Notes under the pieces: model-generated
Told to the model about the DNA's origin: nothing
Databases searched by the model: none
Seen by the model: the letters and a program-made list of their open reading frames with translations, nothing else
From: JABMQB01 sp963678235
GTDB taxonomy: Bacteria > Bacteroidota > Bacteroidia > Bacteroidales > Prolixibacteraceae
DNA length: 64,000 nucleotides
Direction of reading: 5' to 3'
Assembly (NCBI GenBank): GCA_963678235.1
Contig: OY782766.1
Span: 2,604,001 to 2,668,000 of the forward strand
Translations under genes and position numbers: made by a program
In this document: positions 45,072 through 54,557 of the stretch, piece after piece
Numbering within the stretch: the first letter of the stretch is position 1
How the letters are laid out: every line of letters starts with the position of its first letter

Positions 45072-45512
45072 ATGTATCCGATAATCCTTCACATTCACGA
45101 CATGCTCCGTTGGGCACTTCTCATATTGTTCATCATTGTTATCGTAAAATCCTTTGCCGGTTGGTTTGGGAGAAAAGCCTGGAGTAAAAGCGATTCTATA
45201 TTTGGGATCGTGCTCACAGCAGCCTACGATTTGCAGTTTCTGATTGGTATTGTACTTTATGCATTTTTAAGCCCGCTGGTAAAAGCAGCTTTTTCTGATT
45301 TTGGGGCTGCAATGAAAACCAGCAGCTTGCGGTTTATCGCCGTGGAGCATATTTTTATTATGTTCCTCGCATTGATTGTTGTTCATATTGGAAAAGCAAA
45401 ATCGAAGAAAGCAAAAGAAGCTGTTAGAAAACACAAATTAATGGCAATTTATTCGACAATTGCTTTGGTGTTGGTGTTGGCAGGTATTCCCTGGGAACGG
45501 CTATTTGTATAA
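45072..45512 (+). CDS. Small four-helix membrane protein (cytochrome-b-like annotation in relatives)
   Basis: A 146-residue protein starting MYPIILHIHDMLRWALLILF, with about four hydrophobic helices. HxHDMLRW in helix 1 and VEHIFIMFLALIVVHIG in helix 3 provide His residues, and relatives in Bacteroidota are often labelled cytochrome B. Haem binding is not demonstrated. It ends LVLAGIPWERLFV. I chose the ATG at 45072 because the first 48 residues of the longer frame are poorly structured and precede the first helix of the family. Its convergent neighbour is an acyl-CoA synthetase. Confidence 0.7.
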   Translation: MYPIILHIHDMLRWALLILFIIVIVKSFAGWFGRKAWSKSDSIFGIVLTAAYDLQFLIGIVLYAFLSPLVKAAFSDFGAAMKTSSLRFIAVEHIFIMFLALIVVHIGKAKSKKAKEAVRKHKLMAIYSTIALVLVLAGIPWERLFV

Positions 45513-45521
45513 ACAAAATAA

Positions 45522-45545
45522 AAGCCACCCGAAGAAGAGTGGCTT
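45522..45545. terminator. Short hairpin between convergent genes
   Basis: AAGCCAC / GTGGCTT with a ten-base loop. The flanks are A/T-rich but lack a clean T-run on the plus strand. It likely serves the acyl-CoA synthetase on the minus strand as well. Confidence 0.55.
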
Positions 45546-45565
45546 CAAATTATTATATTCAATAA

Positions 45566-47347
45566 TTAGTTCCTGGAAACCGAATAAATATCGTTGATCA
45601 GCTTTTGATATTTCACGGCAACCATGTTTCTTCGCAGTTTTAAGGTTGGGGACAATTCACCTGAGTTTGGTGTCCATTCTTCACAGACGAGCCGAATCCT
45701 GCTAATTTGTTCATGCGATCCCAGAGATTTATTTATAGTATTGACTTCCCGTTGAATTTGTGCAACCACTTCCGGAATTTGAATCAGATCCTTATTATCC
45801 TCAAAATGGATTTTATTTTTGGCACACCAATCGTGGAGCAACGGAAAATTTGGGGAAATTAAAGCACTTGCAAACTTTTCGTTTGCCCCGATAACCATTA
45901 CCTGTTCAATTAGGTTGGAAGCTTTAAGTTTATTCTCAATCATTTGAGGAGCAATGTATTTACCCCCTGAGAGTTTAAAAATTTCTTTTTTTCGGTCTGT
46001 AATTTTAAGGTATTTCCCATCTTCAAGGATGCCAATATCGCCTGTGTGAAACCAGCCCGCTTTGTCAATTACTTCCGATGTAAGCTCAGGTGCTTTGTAA
46101 TAACCTTTCATTACCCCGGGACCTTTGCAAAGTATCTCGCCATCTTCAGCAATTTTCACCTCAAAACCATCCAGAATTGCACCAACCGTACCGATTTTCA
46201 TCTCACCACTTGCGGGATTATTAACTGCAATTACCGGTGAAGTTTCGGTTAATCCATAACCTTCGAGGTTGCACATTTTTGCCATTCCCAAAACCCGCGC
46301 AATACGCGGCTGAAGAGCAGCCCCACCCGAAACAATGTAAACAATATTCCCACCAAGAGCCTCCCGCCATTTCGAGTAAATTAACTTATCGGCAACCTTG
46401 ATTTTTAGCTTTAAAATTGGATTATACTTCTTATTGTATTCGAAATGCCGGGTAAGGTTTAGCGCCCAAAAATACAAAGCCTTTTTTATGCCCGATAATT
46501 CTTTTCCTTTTGAAACAAATCCATCGTAAACCTTTTCCAATAAGCGTGGAACCGAATTAAACATGTGTGGTTTAATTTCCTTAATGGCAGAAACAATCTG
46601 GCTTAAATTACCCACATAATAAACGCCCATACCCTTGTATTGAAAATGGTAATTTACACTTCTTTCGTACACATGGCATAAAGGCAAAAAGCTGATTACC
46701 CTGTGGTCTTTGCCCAAATGGTGCATTTTAGAATGCGCCACAAAGTTTGACACCAGGTTATTTTGGGTTAGCATAACGCCTTTGGGCACACCGGTGGTTC
46801 CCGAAGTATAAATTAACGTTGCCAGGTCATCAGGTGAAACCGATTTCTTGCTTTCTTCCAATTGGTCATTAAATTCAGCTTTCTTTAATTCGCCGAGCCC
46901 AATTATTTCTTCGTATAGGCTTGCACCTTCAACTTTTTCAAACGTATAAACCTTATTAATATTTGAAAGCATATTGGCAATCGGGTTCAGCTTTTCGTAC
47001 AATTTTGCATCCCCAACAATCAAATGTTTCACCTCGGCATGTTGAAGTATATATTTATATTCATCTTCGCCAATGGTTGGATAAATAGGCACGTGAACAA
47101 CACCAACCATTGCCATTCCCATATCTGCAATGTTCCATTCAGGTCGGTTGGTAGTAACTGTCGCAATTTTATCTCCGGGCTTCATTCCCATCGCCAAAAG
47201 GCCAAGTGCAAACTGATGTGATTTTTTGTGGTATTCTTCGGTTGAAAACGAATACCATTTTCCATCTTTTTTACCGGCAATTGCATCTTCGCGGGGGAAA
47301 TTCTGAAGTGTATAATCCAGGATATCAAAAGTACGGGTTACTTCCAT
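45566..47347 (-). CDS. Long-chain acyl-CoA synthetase (AMP-binding)
   Basis: A 593-residue ANL-superfamily ligase. LATLIYTSGTTGVPKGVMLTQ is the AMP-binding P-loop; LEGYGLTETSPVIAV and GWFHTGDIGILEDGKYLKITDRKKE are the adenylation and hinge motifs, and FKLSGGKYIAPQMIENKL contains the catalytic Lys region. It activates fatty acids with CoA at the membrane's cytoplasmic face. Length matches the FadD15-like class usual in Bacteroidota. Monocistronic; a -7-like box (TATATTTG on the minus strand) lies 33 bases upstream. Confidence 0.94.
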   Translation of the reverse strand: MEVTRTFDILDYTLQNFPREDAIAGKKDGKWYSFSTEEYHKKSHQFALGLLAMGMKPGDKIATVTTNRPEWNIADMGMAMVGVVHVPIYPTIGEDEYKYILQHAEVKHLIVGDAKLYEKLNPIANMLSNINKVYTFEKVEGASLYEEIIGLGELKKAEFNDQLEESKKSVSPDDLATLIYTSGTTGVPKGVMLTQNNLVSNFVAHSKMHHLGKDHRVISFLPLCHVYERSVNYHFQYKGMGVYYVGNLSQIVSAIKEIKPHMFNSVPRLLEKVYDGFVSKGKELSGIKKALYFWALNLTRHFEYNKKYNPILKLKIKVADKLIYSKWREALGGNIVYIVSGGAALQPRIARVLGMAKMCNLEGYGLTETSPVIAVNNPASGEMKIGTVGAILDGFEVKIAEDGEILCKGPGVMKGYYKAPELTSEVIDKAGWFHTGDIGILEDGKYLKITDRKKEIFKLSGGKYIAPQMIENKLKASNLIEQVMVIGANEKFASALISPNFPLLHDWCAKNKIHFEDNKDLIQIPEVVAQIQREVNTINKSLGSHEQISRIRLVCEEWTPNSGELSPTLKLRRNMVAVKYQKLINDIYSVSRN

Positions 47348-47379
47348 AATACGTTTCTGTTTAGTTTAGACAAATCCAA

Positions 47380-47387
47380 CAAATATA
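47380..47387 (-). promoter_or_regulatory. Candidate -7 box of the acyl-CoA synthetase gene
   Basis: On the minus strand this reads TATATTTG, matching TAnnTTTG. No -33 element is found. Confidence 0.4.
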
Positions 47388-47562
47388 ATTAATCTCAATC
47401 CTGATTTTTGTATAATCTCGCACCATAGCACAACAATTTCATTATTTATACTGCATAAAAATAAAGCATATAATCCTGATTATCTATACGTTAAAAAAAT
47501 AAAATTCGAATATTTTAGCGTACAAGTCGAAACTTCAATCAAATAAAAGGAGCGATAAGAAC

Positions 47563-50500
47563 TTATTCTTCCAAAGATTTTTGATATAAATTATCTTTTA
47601 TGAAGGCAATGATCATGATTGCTGCCAAAACAACAAAGCTAGCCGGAACCGCCCAGTGAACTCCATCAACCACACCTTTCCCATAAGAGTGCAAACCTGA
47701 CAAATAATAGTTCACACCAAAATAGGTCATCAATACCGAAGCAAAGCCAAGCACCGTTGCGACATTATAATTGTAGACACCCTTCAACGATGGAATCAGT
47801 CGCATGTGTGCAATAAATGAATAAAGGACAATAGTAATTAGTGCCCAGGTTTCTTTTGGGTCCCAGCCCCAATATCTGCCCCAGCTTTCGTTTGCCCATA
47901 CCCCGCCAAGAAAGGTTCCGATAGTAAGAAAGTATAAGCCCACCATTGCCGACATTTCGTTTATGGTTGTAAGTTGCTCAATAAATCCGCTAACTTTTTC
48001 AGCATTTGCTTTTGACCGAAGTGCAATAAGAATAAGCACTAGGATTCCTAAAAAAGCACTTAAGCCTATAAATCCGTAACTCGCGGTAATTATTGCCACA
48101 TGAATGGTTAACCAGTAAGATTTTAAAACAGGTACCAGGTTGGTTACTTCAGGACTCATCCAGCTTAAATGTGCCACAAAAAGCCCAATTCCGGATAATA
48201 TGGAAGCCGTTCCAACTACCATAAGGTATTTCCTTCCGAAAATCAACCCCGCCAACATTGCAGCCCACGAAACATACACAATTGATTCAAAACCATTGCT
48301 CCAAGGTGCATGCCCCGAAATATACCAACGTGCAACCAATCCCAGGGTATGCCCAACAAAAGCCAGTACAATTAAAAGTAAAAAACCTCTTTTTAACCAG
48401 GATGGCATTTTCTTTTGCCTAAAAATATTGACAAACAAAATCAACAATAACAGAAACCCAAATAGAAGGTAGAATGGAAATATCCGTTTAAAAACATTCA
48501 CCTTATTGTACAGGATTTCTAAATCCCTTTTCCTTTCGGAAGGAAGGATTGAAGCGCCAAATTTCTGTTGATAATTTCCAATTGCCTGAACAACCATTAA
48601 AGCATCATCATTTTTCTGTGTCATAACAGATTGCAGTAAAAACTGGGTGCCGTTTTTCACAAATATAGAATCGTCCGAAGGTATTCCGGAGTTTGTCGTT
48701 CCCGGAGGCATCCATGGGTCTTCGGAATTGTTGGATGGAAAAATACCGAACAGACTTCCCTGAACGACCATAAAAAATATATTAACGCGTTCATCAACAT
48801 AAATTAGCTCTTTTTCAATTTTATTCCTGAAAACAGGTGTTTTGTTATGCGCTGCCCTTACCTGTTCCATTAGCTTATAATTTCCCTGCTCGTCAAACAA
48901 TTGTTCGATGGTAAAATATTTACCGCTAATCCCCAAATCGGAAGCCAGTTGCTTATTCGAAATCTTGATAATTGGCAAAGTTTGCCATATTTCGGGCCAT
49001 GCCATCATGCTAAGAACGACTTCTTCAGGGCTTCTGCCATACAAACCCGATTTTTTACTCACCTTGCGAACCACTTCGCTGGCAAGGGTTGACATGGGCT
49101 CTATCCTTCCATCAGGTCCCTGCACAAATATTTTCCCAAACTCATTTACGATTTCTTCATTTATCGTCGGAATCATTGCTTCGTCCCCGCTTTTTTGAGC
49201 CGAAAGGCTAAATCCACTAAAAACCAGAAAGACAATTATGATTGTTTTAACAACCTGAATAGTTTTTAAACGCCTGACCAATGAAGTAAAATAAGATTTT
49301 TTGTTGAACAAGGACAAAACGATTCCCAGCATCAAAAGAATATATCCGAGATAAGTGATCCATGTTCCCCAAAAATCATTGTTGACCGATAAAACCGTAC
49401 CTTTTTCATCTTTATCGTACGAGGATTGGAAAAACTTAAATCCTTTGTAATTCAGGGTATTGTTCATAAAAATACGGTAATCCCAGCTAATCCCGTCATT
49501 CGGATTATTCAAAACAACTTCGGAAGCAAACGAAGAAGGTGAATTTGATCCGGGATATTTTTCCAATTGAAAATCTTTAAGAAACAGGTTGAAAGGGAGT
49601 TTAATTTTTTTGGCTCCGTAAGCAAGTTTTAATGTCCCCTCGGAAAGTGCAACTTCCGTTGTGTCGGCAAGCACTGAGGAGTGCCCAAAAACAGGAACCG
49701 TTTTTTCCCTGACACCATCCGAAATTTTCACAATTACCGCATTTTCCCCGGTTTCCTGCTCGCTTTTTACGGCAGCAAATGTTGCATTCTCGAAAAAGCC
49801 ACGAATTAGGAAACGATATTCGCCAAATCCATATAAAAACATTCTTTTCATGGGAACCGTATCTCCGACTGCGTAAACAACTTTATTTTGTGTGCCCATG
49901 GCCATTTCATCAGTTGGGTATGAAGAAGTAAAAAACAACTGATCCTCTTTGTTGAATATCGATATAGCAGAAGTTTCAGAAGAATTAAACCCGGCTGAAA
50001 AACCTGCCAGGCTGATCCTATCGCCTTCTTTAAAAATATAGGTTTGCATTCCTTGCGTTTGGGGCGTTGAAAACACAAAATCGATTATAGGCTCACCATT
50101 AACTGCGTCAATTGGTTTTCGCTCTGCATTTTCGATATACCCAATGGTTTTAACACTTAGTTCACCACCACCTGCAGCAAACTTAGCAGTATATTTTTTA
50201 GGTGTCATCTCAGAAAAAATCACGTGCTTTGTTTTTTCCTGGTCACCAAACGATGCGGTAAAATAATCCTCTCTTGAAAGAATATAATCTGAACTTTCCC
50301 CCTCACGAATGTGCATGAGACCTTCATAACCAACATAGCGGGTAATTACTGCCCCCAACAACATTAGGATAAAAGAAATATGGAAAATGCCCATGGTAAG
50401 TTTCTCTTTTGTATAGAGCCTAAACCGAAGAAAATTATTGACCAGGTTTAAAGCAAACAGCGCCCATAACAATTCAAACCACCAGGTCCGGTAAACCAAT

Positions 50501-50625
50501 GCCCGCGCAACGGGTGTACCATAACTGCTTTCAACGAAGGTGGCAATTGCCATTGAAATACCCAGAGCAAGAAAAAGAAATGCCATAAACGGCATGGATG
50601 TAAGTATAAAATATATTCTTTTCAT
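47563..50625 (-). CDS. ccsBA: CcsBA fused cytochrome c maturation protein (ResB-ResC type)
   Basis: A 1020-residue system II cytochrome c synthetase. The N-terminal CcsB/ResB part (about 1-480) has transmembrane helices and a large periplasmic domain. A middle periplasmic segment (from about 500) follows a hydrophobic helix. The C-terminal CcsA part has multiple helices and the tryptophan-rich haem motif WANESWGRYWGWDPKETWAL (WWD type), plus conserved His residues in SGHAPWSNGFES and HVAIITASYG. It exports haem and ligates it to CxxCH apocytochromes. The start was placed at the internal ATG 50625 (MKRIYFILT), as the upstream 22 residues overlap the alaS terminator region. Confidence 0.92.
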   Translation of the reverse strand: MKRIYFILTSMPFMAFLFLALGISMAIATFVESSYGTPVARALVYRTWWFELLWALFALNLVNNFLRFRLYTKEKLTMGIFHISFILMLLGAVITRYVGYEGLMHIREGESSDYILSREDYFTASFGDQEKTKHVIFSEMTPKKYTAKFAAGGGELSVKTIGYIENAERKPIDAVNGEPIIDFVFSTPQTQGMQTYIFKEGDRISLAGFSAGFNSSETSAISIFNKEDQLFFTSSYPTDEMAMGTQNKVVYAVGDTVPMKRMFLYGFGEYRFLIRGFFENATFAAVKSEQETGENAVIVKISDGVREKTVPVFGHSSVLADTTEVALSEGTLKLAYGAKKIKLPFNLFLKDFQLEKYPGSNSPSSFASEVVLNNPNDGISWDYRIFMNNTLNYKGFKFFQSSYDKDEKGTVLSVNNDFWGTWITYLGYILLMLGIVLSLFNKKSYFTSLVRRLKTIQVVKTIIIVFLVFSGFSLSAQKSGDEAMIPTINEEIVNEFGKIFVQGPDGRIEPMSTLASEVVRKVSKKSGLYGRSPEEVVLSMMAWPEIWQTLPIIKISNKQLASDLGISGKYFTIEQLFDEQGNYKLMEQVRAAHNKTPVFRNKIEKELIYVDERVNIFFMVVQGSLFGIFPSNNSEDPWMPPGTTNSGIPSDDSIFVKNGTQFLLQSVMTQKNDDALMVVQAIGNYQQKFGASILPSERKRDLEILYNKVNVFKRIFPFYLLFGFLLLLILFVNIFRQKKMPSWLKRGFLLLIVLAFVGHTLGLVARWYISGHAPWSNGFESIVYVSWAAMLAGLIFGRKYLMVVGTASILSGIGLFVAHLSWMSPEVTNLVPVLKSYWLTIHVAIITASYGFIGLSAFLGILVLILIALRSKANAEKVSGFIEQLTTINEMSAMVGLYFLTIGTFLGGVWANESWGRYWGWDPKETWALITIVLYSFIAHMRLIPSLKGVYNYNVATVLGFASVLMTYFGVNYYLSGLHSYGKGVVDGVHWAVPASFVVLAAIMIIAFIKDNLYQKSLEE

Positions 50626-50671
50626 GATGAATTTTATTGAGCCAATGAATGTATGCTTTCGTAAATTGAAC

Positions 50672-50702
50672 AAAAAAAAATGCCTGAACATTTCCAGACA
50701 TT
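50672..50702 (-). terminator. Rho-independent terminator of alaS
   Basis: On the minus strand the stem AATGTCTG / CAGGCATT is followed by a run of nine Ts, about 30 bases after the alaS stop. Confidence 0.82.
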
Positions 50703-50730
50703 TTTCAAACAGTATTATGCTATATTTTGT

Positions 50731-53352
50731 TTACTCAATAAACGACAAAGCTTTTTCGATGGCAGCTTGAATTCCGTTTACATCTTTGCCCCCGGCAGTT
50801 GCATAGAATGGCTGTCCGCCACCACCGCCTTTAAATTCACGTCCGGCTTCCCGAACAATTTGCCCTGCATTCAATCCCTTTTCTTTTACAATATTTTCAG
50901 AAATCATCACCGTAAGATGAGGTTTACCACCAAGGTCGGCACCTAAAACAAGGAAGAGGTCATCTACTTCGTTTTTTAATTGAAATGCGAGGTCTTTTAT
51001 GGCATCCGCATCTTCCAATTCAACTTTGGTTGCGATAATATTTACCCCTTTCTCCAATAGCACCAGGCTCTTTAAGTTTTTCTTTACGATTTTTAATTGT
51101 TCCTGGGTAAATTTCTCTACTTGTTTTGAGAAAGAAGCATTTTCGTCCAACAACCCAATAATTGAGTCACGTATATTTTTAGAACCTTTCAGTAAATTCT
51201 TAACTTCTTTGATTAAATCCAACTGGTCATTGATGTATTTTTCTGCCCGCTCGGCAGTAATGGCTTCAATTCTTCGGACACCTGCAGCAATTGCCCCTTC
51301 CGAAACAATTTTCAGCAAGCCAATTTGCCCGGTTGCTTTCACATGGCATCCCCCGCATAATTCAACCGATTCGCCAAATTTAATAACTCGCACCAAGTCC
51401 CCGTATTTTTCTCCAAACAACGACATTGCGCCAATTTCCTGTGCTTCGGACATAGGAACCGCCCTTTTTTCTTCCAAAGAATAGTTCGCCCTGATTTCCC
51501 TGTTTACTTCTGCTTCAACCTGGCTGATTTCTTCATCGGTCATTTTCTGAAAATGCGAAAAATCAAAACGCAAGTGGTCGGCATTTACAAGCGAACCTTT
51601 TTGCTCAACGTGCGTTCCTAAAACTTTTCGTAGCGCAGCATGTAACAAGTGTGTTGCTGTATGGTTGTTACTGATTAATTGCCGCCTGTTTCCGTTCACA
51701 TGTGCTTTAAAAACCGCTTCCGGATTCGATGGCAATTCTTTTACCAGATGAACGATCAGGTTATTTTCTTTTTTAGTATCGATAATCGAGACTTTTTCAC
51801 CGTTTGCCTCGATATAGCCATCGTCTCCAACCTGTCCCCCACTTTCGCCATAAAACGGGGTGATATTAAATACCAATTGATACAAGTCTTTTCCTTTGGC
51901 CGATATTTTTCGGTATTTGGCAATTTTCACTTCACTTGCCAAATAATCGTATCCGATAAATTCTTCCACATCATCCTTCGTTAAAACAATCCAATCGCCT
52001 GTTTCAAGGTTGGCAACCGATCTCGAGCGGTTTTTCTGTGCCTCCATTTCCTGGTCAAATTCTTTTTGGTTGACCACCAAATCATTTTCCTTCAAGATTA
52101 ATTCTGTTAAGTCTAGAGGGAAACCAAAGGTATCGTACAATTCAAATGCAACTTTCCCTGAAACTTCGGTTTTATTTTCTTTTTTGGTGTTTACAATGAT
52201 CTGGTCTAAAAGCGCAATTCCTTTATCCAAAGTCCTTAGGAAGGAATTTTCTTCTTCCATAATTACTTTTTCGATTAACTGCTGCTGAGCACCAAGTTCA
52301 GAAAAAGTATCCCCCATTGTATTTTTTAATGGCTCAACCAGTTTATATATAAACGCTTCTTTCAGGTCCAAAAAGGTATAACCATATCGTACAGCCCTTC
52401 TTAAAATCCTGCGAATTACGTACCCTGCTTTATTGTTCGAAGGAAGTTGGCCATCGGCAATAGCGAAAGAAACTGCCCTCAGGTGATCTGCAATAACCCG
52501 CATGGCAATATCAACTTTTAAATCATCGCCATAGGTTTTATCACACAATACGCCAATCTCTTTGATAATATTTTGAAAAACATCTGTGTCGTAGTTTGAC
52601 TTTTTGCCCTGCAAAACCATACAAAGCCGTTCAAAACCCATTCCTGTATCCACATGTTTATCGGGAAGTTCTTCAAGACCACCATTGGCTTTTCGGTTAA
52701 ATTGGATAAAAACAAGGTTCCAAATTTCAATCACTTCGGGATGGTCCATATTAACCAGGTCCCTACCAGGGATTTTTGCCCTTTCAGAGTCGTCCCTTAA
52801 ATCCACATGAATCTCGGAACATGGTCCACACGGACCAACATCGCCCATTTCCCAAAAGTTATCTTTTTTGCTGCCATTTAAAATCCTGTCTTCCGATAAA
52901 AAATCAGCCCAATATCCTGCAGCCTCATCGTCCCTTTCAAGATTATCATCAGCGCTTCCTTCAAAAACTGTTGCATAAACCCTGTCCTTATCAATTCCAA
53001 AACGATCGATCAGCAATTCCCAAGCCCAATAAATTGCATCTTTTTTAAAGTAATCACCAAACGACCAGTTCCCCAACATTTCAAACATGGTGTGGTGATA
53101 AGTGTCTAACCCAACTTCTTCCAAATCATTATGTTTCCCGGATACCCTTAAGCATTTTTGTGTGTCGGCAATCCTTTTCCATTTTACAGGCTGGTTCCCC
53201 AGAAACAAATCTTTGAACTGGTTCATCCCGGCATTTGTAAACATTAGTGTTGGATCGTCTTTTACAACCATCGGCGCAGAATTAACAATCTGGTGTCCTT
53301 TTTCAGCAAAAAAATCAAGAAATGCTTTTCTGATTTCCTTTGAAGTCTTCAT
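50731..53352 (-). CDS. alaS: Alanyl-tRNA synthetase
   Basis: An 873-residue class II synthetase. The N-terminal catalytic domain has SKEIRKAFLDFFAEKGHQIV, LMFTNAGMNQFKDLFLG (motif 2 area) and GDVGPCGPCSEIHVD. The editing domain has NHTATHLLHAALRKVLG (HxxxH zinc ligands) and SVELCGGCHVKATG. The C-Ala domain ends GGGGGQPFYATAGGK. Domain order and length are complete. Monocistronic, with a terminator and a divergent M23 peptidase gene upstream. Confidence 0.98.
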   Translation of the reverse strand: MKTSKEIRKAFLDFFAEKGHQIVNSAPMVVKDDPTLMFTNAGMNQFKDLFLGNQPVKWKRIADTQKCLRVSGKHNDLEEVGLDTYHHTMFEMLGNWSFGDYFKKDAIYWAWELLIDRFGIDKDRVYATVFEGSADDNLERDDEAAGYWADFLSEDRILNGSKKDNFWEMGDVGPCGPCSEIHVDLRDDSERAKIPGRDLVNMDHPEVIEIWNLVFIQFNRKANGGLEELPDKHVDTGMGFERLCMVLQGKKSNYDTDVFQNIIKEIGVLCDKTYGDDLKVDIAMRVIADHLRAVSFAIADGQLPSNNKAGYVIRRILRRAVRYGYTFLDLKEAFIYKLVEPLKNTMGDTFSELGAQQQLIEKVIMEEENSFLRTLDKGIALLDQIIVNTKKENKTEVSGKVAFELYDTFGFPLDLTELILKENDLVVNQKEFDQEMEAQKNRSRSVANLETGDWIVLTKDDVEEFIGYDYLASEVKIAKYRKISAKGKDLYQLVFNITPFYGESGGQVGDDGYIEANGEKVSIIDTKKENNLIVHLVKELPSNPEAVFKAHVNGNRRQLISNNHTATHLLHAALRKVLGTHVEQKGSLVNADHLRFDFSHFQKMTDEEISQVEAEVNREIRANYSLEEKRAVPMSEAQEIGAMSLFGEKYGDLVRVIKFGESVELCGGCHVKATGQIGLLKIVSEGAIAAGVRRIEAITAERAEKYINDQLDLIKEVKNLLKGSKNIRDSIIGLLDENASFSKQVEKFTQEQLKIVKKNLKSLVLLEKGVNIIATKVELEDADAIKDLAFQLKNEVDDLFLVLGADLGGKPHLTVMISENIVKEKGLNAGQIVREAGREFKGGGGGQPFYATAGGKDVNGIQAAIEKALSFIE

Positions 53353-53434
53353 ATATTATGCAATTTAATTTCAAAAATAATGTTAAAAATACTTGGGCTA
53401 AAAACAACAAATATGTGATCTACAAGTTATTTGT

Positions 53435-53442
53435 TTAGTTTT
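53435..53442 (+). promoter_or_regulatory. Candidate -7 box of the first M23 gene
   Basis: TAGTTTTG matches TAnnTTTG, 90 bases before the ATG at 53533. No -33 TTTG; it lies within the longer upstream reading frame, which argues against that frame's start. Confidence 0.4.
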
Positions 53443-53532
53443 GTGCCAAGCAATTTATTAACGTGTAAATTAAGGATTGCAAAGTTAACGGAATTTATTA
53501 AATTCGAGAGGTTTAAAAATCACAGATTCTTT

Positions 53533-54489
53533 ATGCTGGGAAAATTTTACAGATTTGATAAAGAAAGCTTAAACTTCAAGCAGGAAAAGCCCTGTTTGAA
53601 GCAAAAGGTTAAAGGAGCCGTGGTTTTTCTATCTGTTTCGCTCGTGCTGGCATCCCTCATCCTAATCGGAATTTTCCATTTCGCGGGAACACCTAAATTA
53701 AACCGTCTTCAAAAGCGAAATGACAAACTGGTGGCAAAAATAAAAAGCCTAGATGCTAAATTCACAAAAGCAGAAGATTTGTTAGCACAGATCAGCAACA
53801 AAGATGATAATTTTTACCGGGTAATTACCGAAACACCTGCCATACCTAAATCGGTCAGGGAAAGTGGTTTTGGGGGATCAGAAGCATATGCAAAGTTCGA
53901 GGACCTTATCAATGCCGATGTGCTTATTTCATCTGCCAAAAGGCTGGATAAAATTTCGAAGCAAGCCTATATTCAATCAAAATCATACGATGATGTGCTA
54001 AAATTAGCCAAAGAAAAAAAGAAACAATATGAATGTTTCCCTGCGATATCTCCTCTCCCGAAAAAATCAGTGGCGTATATTTCCGATTATTTTGGTTGGC
54101 GGATGCACCCTGTACACAAAAGGAGGATTTACCATTGGGGCGTAGATTTAGCAGCAGACATTGGAACACCCGTATATGCTCCGGGAGATGGTGTGGTTGA
54201 AGAAATTAATTTCTCTTCGTACGGTTTTGGAAGGCTTCTGACAATTAACCATGGATATGGATTAAAAACATTATACGGGCACCTCTCTAGATTTAATGTT
54301 ACAAAGGGACAAAAAGTTAAAAGGGGTGATACCATCGCTTTTGTTGGAAATGCTGGAATTGTTTCCGGACCACATTTACATTATGGGATAGTTAAGAACG
54401 GAGTGAAAATAAATCCAGTAAACTTCTACGACTTTGATATTCCTTATGAAGAATACATGCAAATAATTTCTCAGAAGGACGCTGACTAG
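53533..54489 (+). CDS. M23-family peptidase with membrane anchor (copy 1)
   Basis: A 318-residue LytM/M23 protein. A basic cytoplasmic N-terminus precedes one transmembrane helix (about 29-50, VVFLSVSLVLASLILIGIF), a coiled coil (KLNRLQKRNDKLVAKIKSL), then the LytM domain (about 180-310) with zinc ligands in YHWGVDLAA (HxxxD) and GPHLHYG (HxH). An active peptidoglycan endopeptidase is therefore possible; periplasmic, inner-membrane tethered. The next gene is a clear paralogue with the same layout. The start was set at the ATG preceding LGKFYRF, matching MPRRKYKF in copy 2. Confidence 0.88.
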   Translation: MLGKFYRFDKESLNFKQEKPCLKQKVKGAVVFLSVSLVLASLILIGIFHFAGTPKLNRLQKRNDKLVAKIKSLDAKFTKAEDLLAQISNKDDNFYRVITETPAIPKSVRESGFGGSEAYAKFEDLINADVLISSAKRLDKISKQAYIQSKSYDDVLKLAKEKKKQYECFPAISPLPKKSVAYISDYFGWRMHPVHKRRIYHWGVDLAADIGTPVYAPGDGVVEEINFSSYGFGRLLTINHGYGLKTLYGHLSRFNVTKGQKVKRGDTIAFVGNAGIVSGPHLHYGIVKNGVKINPVNFYDFDIPYEEYMQIISQKDAD

Positions 54490-54493
54490 CCCT

Positions 54494-54525
54494 TTTGTAA
54501 TTTTTTAAGGAATTCGTTAATTTTG
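54494..54525 (+). promoter_or_regulatory. Bacteroidota promoter for the second M23 gene
   Basis: TTTG (54494-54497), 20 bases, TAATTTTG (54518-54525). Both elements match and spacing is ideal. It starts only five bases after copy 1 ends, so copy 2 and the genes behind it can be transcribed alone. Confidence 0.78.
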
Positions 54526-54557
54526 TCGAATAATAGAATCTATTTCAAAACATTAAA

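Noticed and set aside
53431..53532. Longer start for the first M23 protein
   Set aside because: The extra residues lie over a -7-like promoter box, and the second copy aligns from the later ATG.
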